Below are positions 14,584 through 21,643 of a DNA stretch of 26,788 nt, in pieces. The notes under the pieces were generated by a model. That model was not told the DNA's origin and searched no databases. It saw only the letters and a list, made by a program, of their open reading frames with translations. The number at the start of each line of letters is the position of its first letter. The first letter of the stretch is position 1. The DNA is from Oscillospiraceae bacterium (GTDB lineage Bacteria > Bacillota > Clostridia > Oscillospirales > UBA929): assembly GCA_031289065.1 (NCBI GenBank), contig JAITQI010000001.1, positions 1-26,788 of the forward strand, read 5' to 3'. The translations under genes were made by a program, and so were the position numbers.

Positions 14584-14940
14584 TTATTTTTCCCCGGAGA
14601 CCAGGATGGCCACCAGATCCTGTTTGGAGACGCCCAGTTGACGGGCCTCGGCCAGCAGAGGCTCCAGATAGGTCTCCCGGAAGGCCGCCCGGCGATCCGC
14701 CAGCAGGATGTCCCGGGCCCCTTCGGACACAAACATCCCCAAACCCCGCTTTTTGAACAGCAGCCCCCGTTCGGTGAGCTGGGCAATGCCCTTGGCGGCC
14801 GTGGCGGGGTTGATGTTGTAGTAGGCGGCGCACTGGTTGGTGGAGGGTACGGGTTCCCCCTCGCGGATCAGGCCGCTGAGAATGTCGTCCTCTAACGCCC
14901 GTGTCACCCGCTGATAAAGTCGCTCTTGGGCGGAAGCCAT
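14584..14940 (-). CDS. GntR-family transcriptional regulator, YtrA type
   Basis: 118 residues. A winged helix-turn-helix fills about 8-72 (ALEDDILSGLIREGEPVPST, then NPATAAKGIAQLTERGLLFK and GLGMFV), the GntR DNA-binding domain. The remaining short C-terminal region (about 75-118) is helical, as in the YtrA subfamily, which has no large ligand-binding domain. YtrA regulators usually control an adjacent ABC transporter operon; no ABC gene is next to this one, so its targets may be elsewhere or include itself. AAGGGG lies 11 nt upstream of the ATG. It lies 97 nt downstream of the transglutaminase gene on the same strand. Family assignment is firm. Confidence 0.92.
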   Translation of the reverse strand: MASAQERLYQRVTRALEDDILSGLIREGEPVPSTNQCAAYYNINPATAAKGIAQLTERGLLFKKRGLGMFVSEGARDILLADRRAAFRETYLEPLLAEARQLGVSKQDLVAILVSGEK

Positions 14941-15036
14941 AGTACATCAGACCCCTTGGAAAAAATTAGGCTACAACAAAGGGAGGCGTTCCCACACATA
15001 GAGTTTCCCTGTTCCCGCGCCCTTCGTCAGCCGACC

Positions 15037-16365
15037 TTACGCCGCAATTGAGTCGACACCCTGCTCCAAACGATCCGATAGGGTCTGTCCGTCGGCGCAG
15101 GGGAGGCTCAGGGCGGCGTATGTAATGTTGACCATGTCCGCCCGGCTGAAGGGGCGAGCCGTGAAGGCGGCCAGTTGATCGTCGGTGACCAGGCCCAGGA
15201 CTTTCCCAAAGTCCGACGCCTTGGCCCAGGTGAAGTCCACGTCGTCCTTGTAGCCCATCGCCCGCAGGACAAAGGTCAAATAGTCGTTGAGGGTGATACC
15301 GGTGGAGGAAGAGAAGGTGGTGCCGCCCGTGCCCTTGGCCAGCCCTCGGTCAAACAGGAAACTCAGATGGGCGTCGGCCCAAGCGGGCACATCGGTAAAG
15401 GGGTGGGTGAGGGCAAAGGGGGCGTCCTCGTTCAGCCCCAACAGACGGGCCTTCATCTCCGCGCCCTGGGCACTGTCGGGCAAGGAGTCCAGTTGATAGT
15501 CCCCCGCCGCCATGCCCTTGAACAGGCCCCGTTCGGCCAAGGCGGCGGCGTAATCGGGCCGGGCCGGTGAAACGTACTGCAAAAAGCGAAAATAGGGCGG
15601 AATTTCGGTGATATGCTCCCGGGCGATGACCGCTTCGGGCACCAGGAAGTAGGTGTCCCGGGGTGAACCGGCGTCGCTGTCGTCCCAGGTGGCGTCCACG
15701 TACAGCCACGCCCCCTCGGCCAGCACCGCGTTCCAGGCGTGGCCGATGCCGTCCGGCGTATAGGCAAAGCCGTTGATGCGCAGGACGGGAATCCCCGCCT
15801 CCCGCAGAAGCAAAACCATGGCGTTGGCGTACCCGGAGCAGACGGCCGACCCCTCGACCAGCGCCCCGTAAGCGGTGAAGGGCAGCATATCCGCCTCGGT
15901 GGCGCTGTGGTCGTATTGGCAGTGCAGCACCAGCCAGTCGTGCAGCGCCCGAATCTTCCGGGTGTCGGACATGTCCGGCGTCAGCACCGCCGCCGCCACC
16001 GCCTTGGCCTTTTCCGCCGCCCGGTCAACCCAGCCCGCTCCCTCCACGACATCAAGCCGCAGAGAGGTTACGGTGGCCTCAGGGCGCTCAAAATCCGCCT
16101 TGGCCAGGCCGAACATGATGGGATAGACAGCGTTGAACAGATCCATCACCAAATAGTAGTCCAAGTCGTTGACATGGGTGAAGGAAATCTGGGATTTGCC
16201 CGCCCGCACGGCCGACACAAGGAGATAGGCCGCCTCATATTCGTCCACATCCGCCGCCGCCGCCCGAGCCGGGGGGGAAACAGAAGGCAGCAGAGCGAAG
16301 ACAAACAGCAGGGCCAGCAGCAGGGCCAGACAGCGGGACGCTGGACGCCGGACAAAAGCAAACAT
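15037..16365 (-). CDS. Secreted transglutaminase-like protein with SLH-like C-terminus
   Basis: 442 residues. A signal peptide (about 1-37, basic start, LALLLALLFVFALL core, ARAAAA cleavage region) directs export. The transglutaminase-like cysteine-protease domain (about 130-235) has Cys176 in GSAVCSGYANA, His209 in GHAWNAV and Asp224 in YVDATWDD, the complete catalytic triad. From about 320, HPFTDVPAWADAHLSFLFDR and the GLAKGTGGTTFSSSTGITLN stretch resemble S-layer homology repeats that bind cell-wall polymers. It probably cleaves or crosslinks wall or peptide substrates outside the cell. GAGGAG lies upstream of the ATG. It follows the DnaI-like gene by 39 nt, suggesting cotranscription. Confidence 0.9.
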   Translation of the reverse strand: MFAFVRRPASRCLALLLALLFVFALLPSVSPPARAAAADVDEYEAAYLLVSAVRAGKSQISFTHVNDLDYYLVMDLFNAVYPIMFGLAKADFERPEATVTSLRLDVVEGAGWVDRAAEKAKAVAAAVLTPDMSDTRKIRALHDWLVLHCQYDHSATEADMLPFTAYGALVEGSAVCSGYANAMVLLLREAGIPVLRINGFAYTPDGIGHAWNAVLAEGAWLYVDATWDDSDAGSPRDTYFLVPEAVIAREHITEIPPYFRFLQYVSPARPDYAAALAERGLFKGMAAGDYQLDSLPDSAQGAEMKARLLGLNEDAPFALTHPFTDVPAWADAHLSFLFDRGLAKGTGGTTFSSSTGITLNDYLTFVLRAMGYKDDVDFTWAKASDFGKVLGLVTDDQLAAFTARPFSRADMVNITYAALSLPCADGQTLSDRLEQGVDSIAA

Positions 16366-16404
16366 GGAAAATTCTCCTCACTTGTTATACAGGTTTCGCC
16401 CCGA

Positions 16405-17373
16405 TCAGCGCCGCCGCAGATCGCCGCCGAAAAGGGGCAGTAAGTCGAAGGCCTCCAGCCGGGAGGACAGCTGAGGCGGATAGCGCCGCCGCAGCTCTTC
16501 CTCGGTCAGGGCGGTGACCGCGATGGTACGGCGCTTCTCGGCCAGGCGCACCGACAGCAGGTGAAACAGCGCCGACTGGGAGAAGGGCGTGGCGAATTCC
16601 GCGCCCAGATCGTCCAGCAGCAGCAGCTCGCAGGCCAGCAGACGGTCGGCCCGCTCCGCCGAGAGGGGGTCGCGCAGAAACTTTTCCGCCTCCATATAGC
16701 CCACCGCGTCGGCCGCCGTCTCGTAGACCACCCAGCGCGGCCCGGCGGCCAACGCCCCGGCGATACAGGCGCACAGGAAGGTCTTGCCGGTGCCCGGTCC
16801 GCCCCGGAGCAGCAGATCGGCCGAATCCGGCGCGAAACGGTTGACATATTTGCGGCAGTAAGCCTGGAGCAGGTCCATCCGATCCCGGGGGCTCTCCCGC
16901 TCGGCGGGGTCTGTCTCGTCGGAAAACAGCGACAGATCAAAGGTGTCAAAGGATTGCCGCTCTAAGTCCAACCGTCGGCTGAGGACGCCGCGCTGCAAGC
17001 CGCCGTAAATCTGCGTCAGGCAGGCGCAGGGCCGGTTGTCGGCAAAGCCGGTGTCCTCGCAGACGGGGCAGTCGGGCTTCTCGTCCAGGGCACCCGGGGC
17101 GTACCCGTTCTCCACCAAGAGCTCCGCCCGCCGTCCGTGGAGGGCCAGGTTGCGCTCCCGGCAGGCCTCCAGGGCCGCCGCGCCCCGGGCCCCGCCCAAA
17201 AAGGCGTCCCGCACGGCCCGCACCAGGCCGGAACGCATTTGGGCGTCGATGTCGGCCGCTTCGGGCAGGGCGGCGTAGATTTCCGTCCGCCGCCGGGCCG
17301 TCAGCACAGCCCGGGCCGACCGTCTCTCGGTCAGCCGCGTCTGCGCCTGGGACAGCAATACAGTGTCGAACAC
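16405..17373 (-). CDS. DnaI/DnaC-like AAA+ ATPase
   Basis: 322 residues. An N-terminal helical region is followed by a small metal-binding motif CPVCEDTGF...CAC (Cys102, Cys105, Cys116, Cys118), then the AAA+ core: Walker A GGPGTGKT (191-198) and Walker B LLLLDDLGAE (250-259) with Asp254/Asp255, and the SSRLEAFDLLPLFGGDLR C-terminus. Proteins of this kind load or remodel the replicative helicase. The sensor-1 segment, usually STNL in DnaC/DnaI, reads VTAL here. The GTG at 17373 has GGAGGTG 6 nt upstream. It lies 46 nt after the ATP-grasp gene. It is likely the chromosomal helicase-loader homologue, but its usual dnaB or dnaD neighbours are absent, so the exact role is uncertain. Confidence 0.88.
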   Translation of the reverse strand: MFDTVLLSQAQTRLTERRSARAVLTARRRTEIYAALPEAADIDAQMRSGLVRAVRDAFLGGARGAAALEACRERNLALHGRRAELLVENGYAPGALDEKPDCPVCEDTGFADNRPCACLTQIYGGLQRGVLSRRLDLERQSFDTFDLSLFSDETDPAERESPRDRMDLLQAYCRKYVNRFAPDSADLLLRGGPGTGKTFLCACIAGALAAGPRWVVYETAADAVGYMEAEKFLRDPLSAERADRLLACELLLLDDLGAEFATPFSQSALFHLLSVRLAEKRRTIAVTALTEEELRRRYPPQLSSRLEAFDLLPLFGGDLRRR

Positions 17374-17419
17374 AGCGCACCTCCTCGGGGAGAAGTTGGC
17401 AATCGGAAGCCGTCACACG

Positions 17420-18568
17420 TCAGCGGCTGGAGGCCGGATGCAGCAGATAATACAAGGAACCCCTCAAATCCTTGGGGGAGAGGACACATCCCTTGACCTC
17501 GGGGGCGAACATGTCCGCCGCCGCGTGGAAGGCCAGGTCGGCCCGTCCGTGCCGCAGACAACGCAAAGCGGCCCCGGCGTCGTCGAAGAAGTATTGCGTC
17601 CGCACGCCGCACCGGTACCGGCAGGTCGTTCGCAAGGGGGCCTCCGCCCCCAGCACGGCCCGCACGTAGGCCTCGGCCAACCCCGCGCCGCTCAGGCAGG
17701 ACAGGGGATAGCTGTCCCACAAGCGGGGGGTGAGATCCAACAGGCGGGCGTCTTCCTCGGCGTCCCCCTTGAAGGCCGCCGTGGCAAAGCCGGTGAAGGA
17801 GAGGGCGCTCAACAGGCGCACCGTCCGCTCGGCCAAAACGGGGAACCAGTCCGACCGGCAGGTGCTGAACGTCCCGCCGGTGGTTGGGTCGTCCTGGATG
17901 AATTCAAAGCAGAACACCGCCGCCGCCCGGCCGTCCCCATCCATCAGCGCCGACACGCACCGGCTGCGCCCGGGGACATACGCCTGCAACAGGACGGGGG
18001 GCTGCACATCGTGCATGACATTGTAACGCCGGACAAAGGCCCGGGGGTTCCCGGCCACCGTGCTGCGCCGGTCGGAGGACAGGCCCAGCCGTTCCCCGTC
18101 CCGGTACCGCAGTACCACCGGATAGGGCAGCCGCTCGGCCAGTTGGTCGATGCGTTCGGCCTCGTCAAAGGGAATCGGCTCGGGCACAGGGATGCCGAGA
18201 GAAGCGGCCAGACGGGAGACGGTCAATTTGTCCCCCACCCGCTCCGGGACACCCGGCTCCGACGCCAAAAACCGCGCCAAGGGCGCAAAGGCCTCCCGGC
18301 GATGGGACAGCGCCATCACCGTGCGCCCGCCCGCCGGCAGTAGCACGGGTTTGCCCTGGGCGGCGCACAGATCAAGAAGCGCCTCGGCATAGGCGCTTTC
18401 GGAGAGGGAGGCGGGCAAACGAATAGCCCGGGCCGTCCCCCGCGTGTGCAGGCCCGGGGCGGACCGTCCCGCTTCGGACACAGCCGTGACCTCGTGCCCC
18501 CGGGCGGCCAGCTCGCGTATGAGCGCCGGCGTAAGCCGACGATGACAATCGGTGACGATGACCTGCAC
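17420..18568 (-). CDS. ATP-grasp-fold protein, carbamoyl-phosphate-synthase-like
   Basis: 382 residues. An N-terminal Rossmann-like domain (IVTDCHRRLTPALIRELAAR, then GHEVTAVS) precedes an ATP-grasp core: GDKLTVSRLAASLGIPVPEP (112-131), PVVLRYRDGERLG (150-162), LLQAYVPG and LLDLTPRLWDS (276-286). ATP-grasp enzymes ligate a carboxylate to an amine or thiol using ATP. Two positions differ from the usual pattern: the Lys of the first ATP motif is Arg154, and the E-x-N of the metal-binding E-x-NPR motif is Asp278-x-Thr280. It may be active with altered metal binding, or degenerate. Start is GTG at 18568 with GGAGGGGG about 10 nt upstream. It leads a likely operon with the DnaI-like and transglutaminase genes. 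Substrate unknown. Confidence 0.75.
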   Translation of the reverse strand: MQVIVTDCHRRLTPALIRELAARGHEVTAVSEAGRSAPGLHTRGTARAIRLPASLSESAYAEALLDLCAAQGKPVLLPAGGRTVMALSHRREAFAPLARFLASEPGVPERVGDKLTVSRLAASLGIPVPEPIPFDEAERIDQLAERLPYPVVLRYRDGERLGLSSDRRSTVAGNPRAFVRRYNVMHDVQPPVLLQAYVPGRSRCVSALMDGDGRAAAVFCFEFIQDDPTTGGTFSTCRSDWFPVLAERTVRLLSALSFTGFATAAFKGDAEEDARLLDLTPRLWDSYPLSCLSGAGLAEAYVRAVLGAEAPLRTTCRYRCGVRTQYFFDDAGAALRCLRHGRADLAFHAAADMFAPEVKGCVLSPKDLRGSLYYLLHPASSR

Positions 18569-18622
18569 CCGGTCGTACCCCCTCCATACGGTTCCCCGGA
18601 CAAAAAGCGCCGCCTTTCACGC

Positions 18623-18650
18623 GCCGCGCCATTCTTCCCAGCGGCGCGGC
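18623..18650 (-). other. Hairpin in the ATP-grasp leader
   Basis: GCCGCGCC (18623-18630) and GGCGCGGC (18643-18650) pair, with one more C-G pair outside. It lies in the 5' leader between promoter and GTG start. Confidence 0.4.
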
Positions 18651-18675
18651 GACCCGGCAATCTACCTTTTTAGAC

Positions 18676-18684
18676 ATTATATCA
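18676..18684 (-). promoter_or_regulatory. Extended -10 element of the ATP-grasp operon
   Basis: Minus strand: TGATATAAT, an extended -10 with a perfect TATAAT (18676-18681). A convincing -35 was not found. The leader to the GTG is about 100 nt. Confidence 0.6.
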
Positions 18685-18754
18685 CAGCCGTTCCGGTTTG
18701 CACAGCCCCCCGCCGCGCATTTTTAAGGGGCTAAAGCCATATCCTGGGCAAGCC

Positions 18755-18816
18755 GCCGGGAAACAAGATATGGCCCTCCCGCCCCGCCCCGGGCCGCACA
18801 TCTTGTATTCCCCGGC
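18755..18816. repeat. Long two-tier hairpin near parS
   Basis: GCCGGGAAACAAGAT (18755-18769) pairs imperfectly with ATCTTGTATTCCCCGGC (18800-18816). Inside, GGCCC pairs with GGGCC. A separate dyad GCCATATC/GATATGGC (18736-18743 and 18767-18774) overlaps it, so two alternative folds are possible. It could be an RNA structure or a small repeat element. Confidence 0.45.
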
Positions 18817-18817
18817 A

Positions 18818-18849
18818 AAAAGGACAAACGTCCGTTCGAAAAGGACAAA
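18818..18849 (+). repeat. Direct repeat AAAAGGACAAA phased at 21 bp beside parS
   Basis: Copies at 18818-18828 and 18839-18849 are identical and start 21 bp apart (two helical turns). The second copy abuts parS directly. Confidence 0.6.
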
Positions 18850-18865
18850 TGTTCCACGTGAAACA
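18850..18865. promoter_or_regulatory. parS: parS centromere site (ParB/Spo0J binding)
   Basis: TGTTCCACGTGAAACA is an exact match to the 16-bp Firmicutes parS sequence (TGTTNCACGTGAAACA). ParB (Spo0J) loads here, spreads and recruits SMC to segregate the chromosome; in sporulating bacteria it also links segregation to Spo0A control. parS sites usually cluster around oriC, so this window may lie in the origin-proximal part of the chromosome, although no oriC genes are seen. The intergenic position, between divergent genes, is usual. Confidence 0.92.
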
Positions 18866-19097
18866 TTCCCGGTTTTGGGACGGGCCGCAAGCCTTTGATG
18901 GTTTTTGCGGACAGTCTTTTTTCACCTCCGCGCATAGCCCGGAGGGACACGTCATAGATATAGTACGGTTCCGCTATGAACGCGGTGACCACAAGCGGAG
19001 CGCCGGCCAAACGGCAACCGTTCGCCTGCGGTTGCTGGCGTTGCCGCCGAAGGGGAACAACAGAGAAACAAGACCATCGAGCGGGAGGGGATTCCTC
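18866..19097. other. Upstream region of the dacF-like gene
   Basis: No separate gene is supported. It contains a CCTCCG/CGGAGG dyad around 18928-18948 and a TATAGT sequence near 18960 that could be a weak -10 element. Forespore-type (sigma-F/G) promoter signatures were not recognised with confidence. Confidence 0.35.
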
Positions 19098-20363
19098 ATG
19101 AAAAAACGCATTGTCTGCCTGTGCTTAGTCCTCTGTCTGGCGTTGGGATACGCGCCGCCGTCCCGGGCGTCCGGCGGAACATTGGAGGCCGACGGCTGGC
19201 CGGAGAGCGAAACGGCGCTTCAAGACGCTCCTGAACTCACCGACCTGCTACCCGCCGCCGTCCGGCCCGTGACGGGGGAAAGTCCTCTCGTCGGGCTGGC
19301 CGGGCCCAACGTCACCGCCCCCGCGGCCATTCTCATCGAGCGGGAAACCGGCCTGGTGCTCTATGAAAAGGAGGCCGATACCCGCCGCCTGCCCGCCAGC
19401 GTCACCAAGGTCATGACCCTGCTGCTGGTCATGGAGGCGCTGGACAGGGGCTCCATGCGGCTGGACGAAAAGGTCAGCATAAGCCGCAACGCCCACAACA
19501 TGGGCGGCTCCCAAGTCTTTCTGGGAGAAGGGGAACAGTACACGGCGGAGGAGCTCGTCAAGTCGGTGGTCATCGCTTCGGGCAACGACGCCGCCGTGGC
19601 CCTGGCCGAACACATGGCCGGGTCGGAAGAGACCTTTGTGGGGCGCATGAACCAGCGGGCCGCCGAACTGGGCATGAACAACACCTTCTTCCGGGACTGC
19701 ACCGGCCTGAGCGACGGGGATCACATGACCACCGCCCGGGACATCGCCATCATGTCCAGGGAACTGCTCTCCCACCCGCTGATCAAAAATTATTCCACCA
19801 TCTGGATGGACAGTCTGCGCGAGGGCACCTTCATCCTCAACAACACCAACAAACTCATCCGCTTCTACCCCGGCGCCACCGGCCTGAAGACGGGTTCCAC
19901 GTCCCAGGCGCTGTTCTGCCTGTCGGGCAGCGCCCAGCGGGACGGCATGGAGCTCATCGCGGTCATCCTGGGCGCGTCCAGCAGCGCCGACCGGTTTGAC
20001 GACGCCCGCGCCCTGCTGGACTTCGGATTCGCCAACTATGCCCTGGCCCCCGCCGTCACGCCGGAGGTGACGCTGACGCCGGTCAAAGTCCTATTGGGCA
20101 AGGTGTCTCAGGTTCCCGTCAAGGCGGACGGCCAGCCGCAGGTGCTCACCGAAAAGGGCGCGGCCGCCGGCCTGACCCGGGCGGTCACCCTGGCCGAAGA
20201 CGTGGCCGCCCCCGTGGAGGCCGGGCAAAAGCTGGGCGAGCTCACCGTCAAATCCGGCGACCGGGTGCTGGCCGTCCTGCCCCTCGTGGCCGCCGAGCCG
20301 GTGGCCAAAATGGGCCTCTGGGACATTTACGGGCACATGATGAAACGCTTCTTCATGGCCTGA
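19098..20363 (+). CDS. D-alanyl-D-alanine carboxypeptidase (DacF/PBP5-like)
   Basis: 421 residues. A signal peptide (about 1-25, LCLVLCLALGYA) leads to the periplasm-equivalent side. The peptidase S11 domain has the serine-Lys motif Ser101-Val-Thr-Lys104, SGN (161-163) and KTG (264-266), all intact. After about 320 comes the usual C-terminal beta domain, ending in a hydrophobic/amphipathic tail that may attach to the membrane. It removes the terminal D-Ala from peptidoglycan stem peptides. I chose the ATG at 19098 because GGGAGGGG lies 8 nt upstream and the signal peptide begins there; a longer frame starting in parS is spurious. Resembles DacF or DacB of sporulating bacteria; which one cannot be settled here. 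Confidence 0.95.
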   Translation: MKKRIVCLCLVLCLALGYAPPSRASGGTLEADGWPESETALQDAPELTDLLPAAVRPVTGESPLVGLAGPNVTAPAAILIERETGLVLYEKEADTRRLPASVTKVMTLLLVMEALDRGSMRLDEKVSISRNAHNMGGSQVFLGEGEQYTAEELVKSVVIASGNDAAVALAEHMAGSEETFVGRMNQRAAELGMNNTFFRDCTGLSDGDHMTTARDIAIMSRELLSHPLIKNYSTIWMDSLREGTFILNNTNKLIRFYPGATGLKTGSTSQALFCLSGSAQRDGMELIAVILGASSSADRFDDARALLDFGFANYALAPAVTPEVTLTPVKVLLGKVSQVPVKADGQPQVLTEKGAAAGLTRAVTLAEDVAAPVEAGQKLGELTVKSGDRVLAVLPLVAAEPVAKMGLWDIYGHMMKRFFMA

Positions 20364-20445
20364 CCGGCGGCATGGCCTTTTTGGCGGCCTGTCATAACCC
20401 CCGCCCCCTTCGGGCAACATAGGGCCGTCAGAAGGGAGACACGGT

Positions 20446-21111
20446 ATGAACGCCAAACGGTTCTTTTTCGCGGGTTGTCTGCTCCTGTGCGCCGTCGTTT
20501 GGGGGGGCTGTCAGGCGATACCACGGGAAACGCCGCCCCCCGGGCGGGAAACCGCCCCCGCTGGGACGCCCGTCCCCCAAACCGCCTTGCCCGCCTCGCC
20601 CCGCCCCGTCCCCACAGTTCCGCCGTCTCCGTCGGCGGACCCAATCCCGCCCCCGACGCCGCCCCCCGCCGTCCGCTTCGAGACCCCCATGGGAGACAGC
20701 GCCGACAACCGGCGCGGCAACATCGCCCTGGTGGCCCAAAAACTCACCGGGGCGGTGGTGAAACCGGGGGAGACCTTCTCCTTCAACCACACGGTAGGGG
20801 CCCGCACAGTCAAGGCGGGCTACCGCGAGGCCCCCATCATCGTGGACGGGGAAAAGAAAAAAGGGATAGGCGGCGGCGTGTGCCAGGTGTCCACCACCCT
20901 GTACAACGCGGCGCTGGAAGCCGGGTTTGAAATCGTGGAACGCCACGAACACACCAAGGACGTGGCCTATGTGCCGGACGGCAAAGACGCCGCCGTCTCT
21001 TACGGCAGTTGGGATTTGCGCTTTCGCAATACCACAGCCTCCGCCTACGTCATCCGCTGCGAGGTCACCCAAACCCGGGTGACCGTCGTCCTGACCCCCC
21101 AGGGAGAATAG
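20446..21111 (+). CDS. VanW-domain lipoprotein
   Basis: 221 residues. A lipoprotein signal (about 1-22, with Cys22 in VVWGGCQA) is followed by a Pro/Thr-rich linker (about 25-78) and a VanW domain (about 88-215): NIALVAQKLTGAVVKPGETF, GGGVCQVSTTLYNAALEAGF and YGSWDLRFRNTT. VanW domains are common in Clostridia and are associated with cell-wall or vancomycin-resistance loci, but their biochemical activity is not established. There is no van gene cluster here. AAGGGAG lies upstream of the ATG. It is 82 nt after the carboxypeptidase gene and may be cotranscribed with it, consistent with a role at the envelope. Confidence 0.9.
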   Translation: MNAKRFFFAGCLLLCAVVWGGCQAIPRETPPPGRETAPAGTPVPQTALPASPRPVPTVPPSPSADPIPPPTPPPAVRFETPMGDSADNRRGNIALVAQKLTGAVVKPGETFSFNHTVGARTVKAGYREAPIIVDGEKKKGIGGGVCQVSTTLYNAALEAGFEIVERHEHTKDVAYVPDGKDAAVSYGSWDLRFRNTTASAYVIRCEVTQTRVTVVLTPQGE

Positions 21112-21119
21112 CGGCGCGC

Positions 21120-21163
21120 AAAAAAAGAGGAGGCCCGCCGACAGGCGGAACCTCCCCTCTTTT
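21120..21163. terminator. Bidirectional terminator between VanW and acpP genes
   Basis: AAAAGAGGAGG and CCTCCCCTCTTTT pair with a 2-nt bulge around an inner CCGCC/GGCGG hairpin. There is an A-run on one side and a T-run on the other, so it can stop transcription from both convergent genes. Confidence 0.75.
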
Positions 21164-21176
21164 GCGACCGGTTTTT

Positions 21177-21410
21177 CTACAGCTTTTCCTCGATGTAGTT
21201 GACCACATCGCCCACCGTGTTGAAGGAGCGTACGGCGTCCTCGTCGATGGAGACGCCGAAATCCTCCTCGATGGACATCATCAGTTCCACGACGTCCAGA
21301 GAGTCGGCCCCCAAATCGTCGGCGATGCTGGTGGCCGGGCCGATCTTCTCTTCGTCAATATCCAGTTGCGCCGCCAGGATGGCCCGAACTTTCTCCGCGG
21401 TTGTGCTCAT
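21177..21410 (-). CDS. acpP: Acyl carrier protein
   Basis: 77 residues, the usual size. It carries growing acyl chains in fatty-acid synthesis on a 4'-phosphopantetheine attached to Ser37 in DDLGADSLDVVEL. The acidic composition and the FNTVGDVVNYIEEKL C-terminus are typical. I prefer the ATG at 21410; in-frame GTG (21416) and TTG (21419) codons precede it. The ribosome-binding AAGGGA lies in tandemly repeated 11-mers. Unlike most Firmicutes it stands alone here, without plsX, fabD or fabF beside it. Identification is certain. Confidence 0.96.
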   Translation of the reverse strand: MSTTAEKVRAILAAQLDIDEEKIGPATSIADDLGADSLDVVELMMSIEEDFGVSIDEDAVRSFNTVGDVVNYIEEKL

Positions 21411-21442
21411 CACTTTCAACTCCCTTTCAAATCCCTTTCAAA
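21410..21442 (-). repeat. Three tandem 11-mers carrying the acpP ribosome-binding site
   Basis: Minus strand: TTTGAAAGGGA, TTTGAAAGGGA, GTTGAAAGTGA. The first two are identical and each contains a Shine-Dalgarno core; the third matches at 9 of 11 positions and its last base is the A of the ATG. Confidence 0.75.
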
Positions 21443-21454
21443 ATCGCTGTGAAA

Positions 21455-21484
21455 AGTATACCCTGAATGCAGGGAAAATTACAA
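21455..21484 (-). promoter_or_regulatory. acpP promoter with internal dyad
   Basis: Minus strand: TTGTAA (21479-21484), 18-nt spacer, TATACT (21455-21460). A CCCTG-aatg-CAGGG dyad (21461-21474) fills the spacer and could be a repressor site. It does not match the FapR operator consensus. Confidence 0.55.
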
Positions 21485-21560
21485 GAGGTTTTTTGAGATT
21501 TCTCGAAACATTTTCAAAAATTCTTCCGAAGCCCCCCCCGAACCCCCTCCGCGTTCGCTC

Positions 21561-21589
21561 TTGCGCAACCGCCCCCATCCGGGTATAAT
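21561..21589 (+). promoter_or_regulatory. thiI promoter
   Basis: TTGCGC (21561-21566), 17-nt spacer, TATAAT (21584-21589). The boxes are identical to those of the pyrF promoter. The predicted start near 21596 leaves a leader of about 48 nt to the CTG codon. Confidence 0.7.
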
Positions 21590-21643
21590 GGAACCGAAAG
21601 AACGCGGCGACCCCCGTGAAAGCCGCGAAAGGGGTGTCCGACG

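Noticed and set aside
17364..17370. TGTCGAA, a Spo0A-box-like heptamer at the start of the DnaI-like gene
   Set aside because: It lies within the first codons rather than in a promoter, and a 7-mer is expected by chance several times in this length.
18849..19097. N-terminal extension of the carboxypeptidase starting MFHVKHS inside parS
   Set aside because: The parS palindrome creates ATGTTCCACGTG by chance; a good ribosome-binding site and signal peptide mark the real start at 19098.
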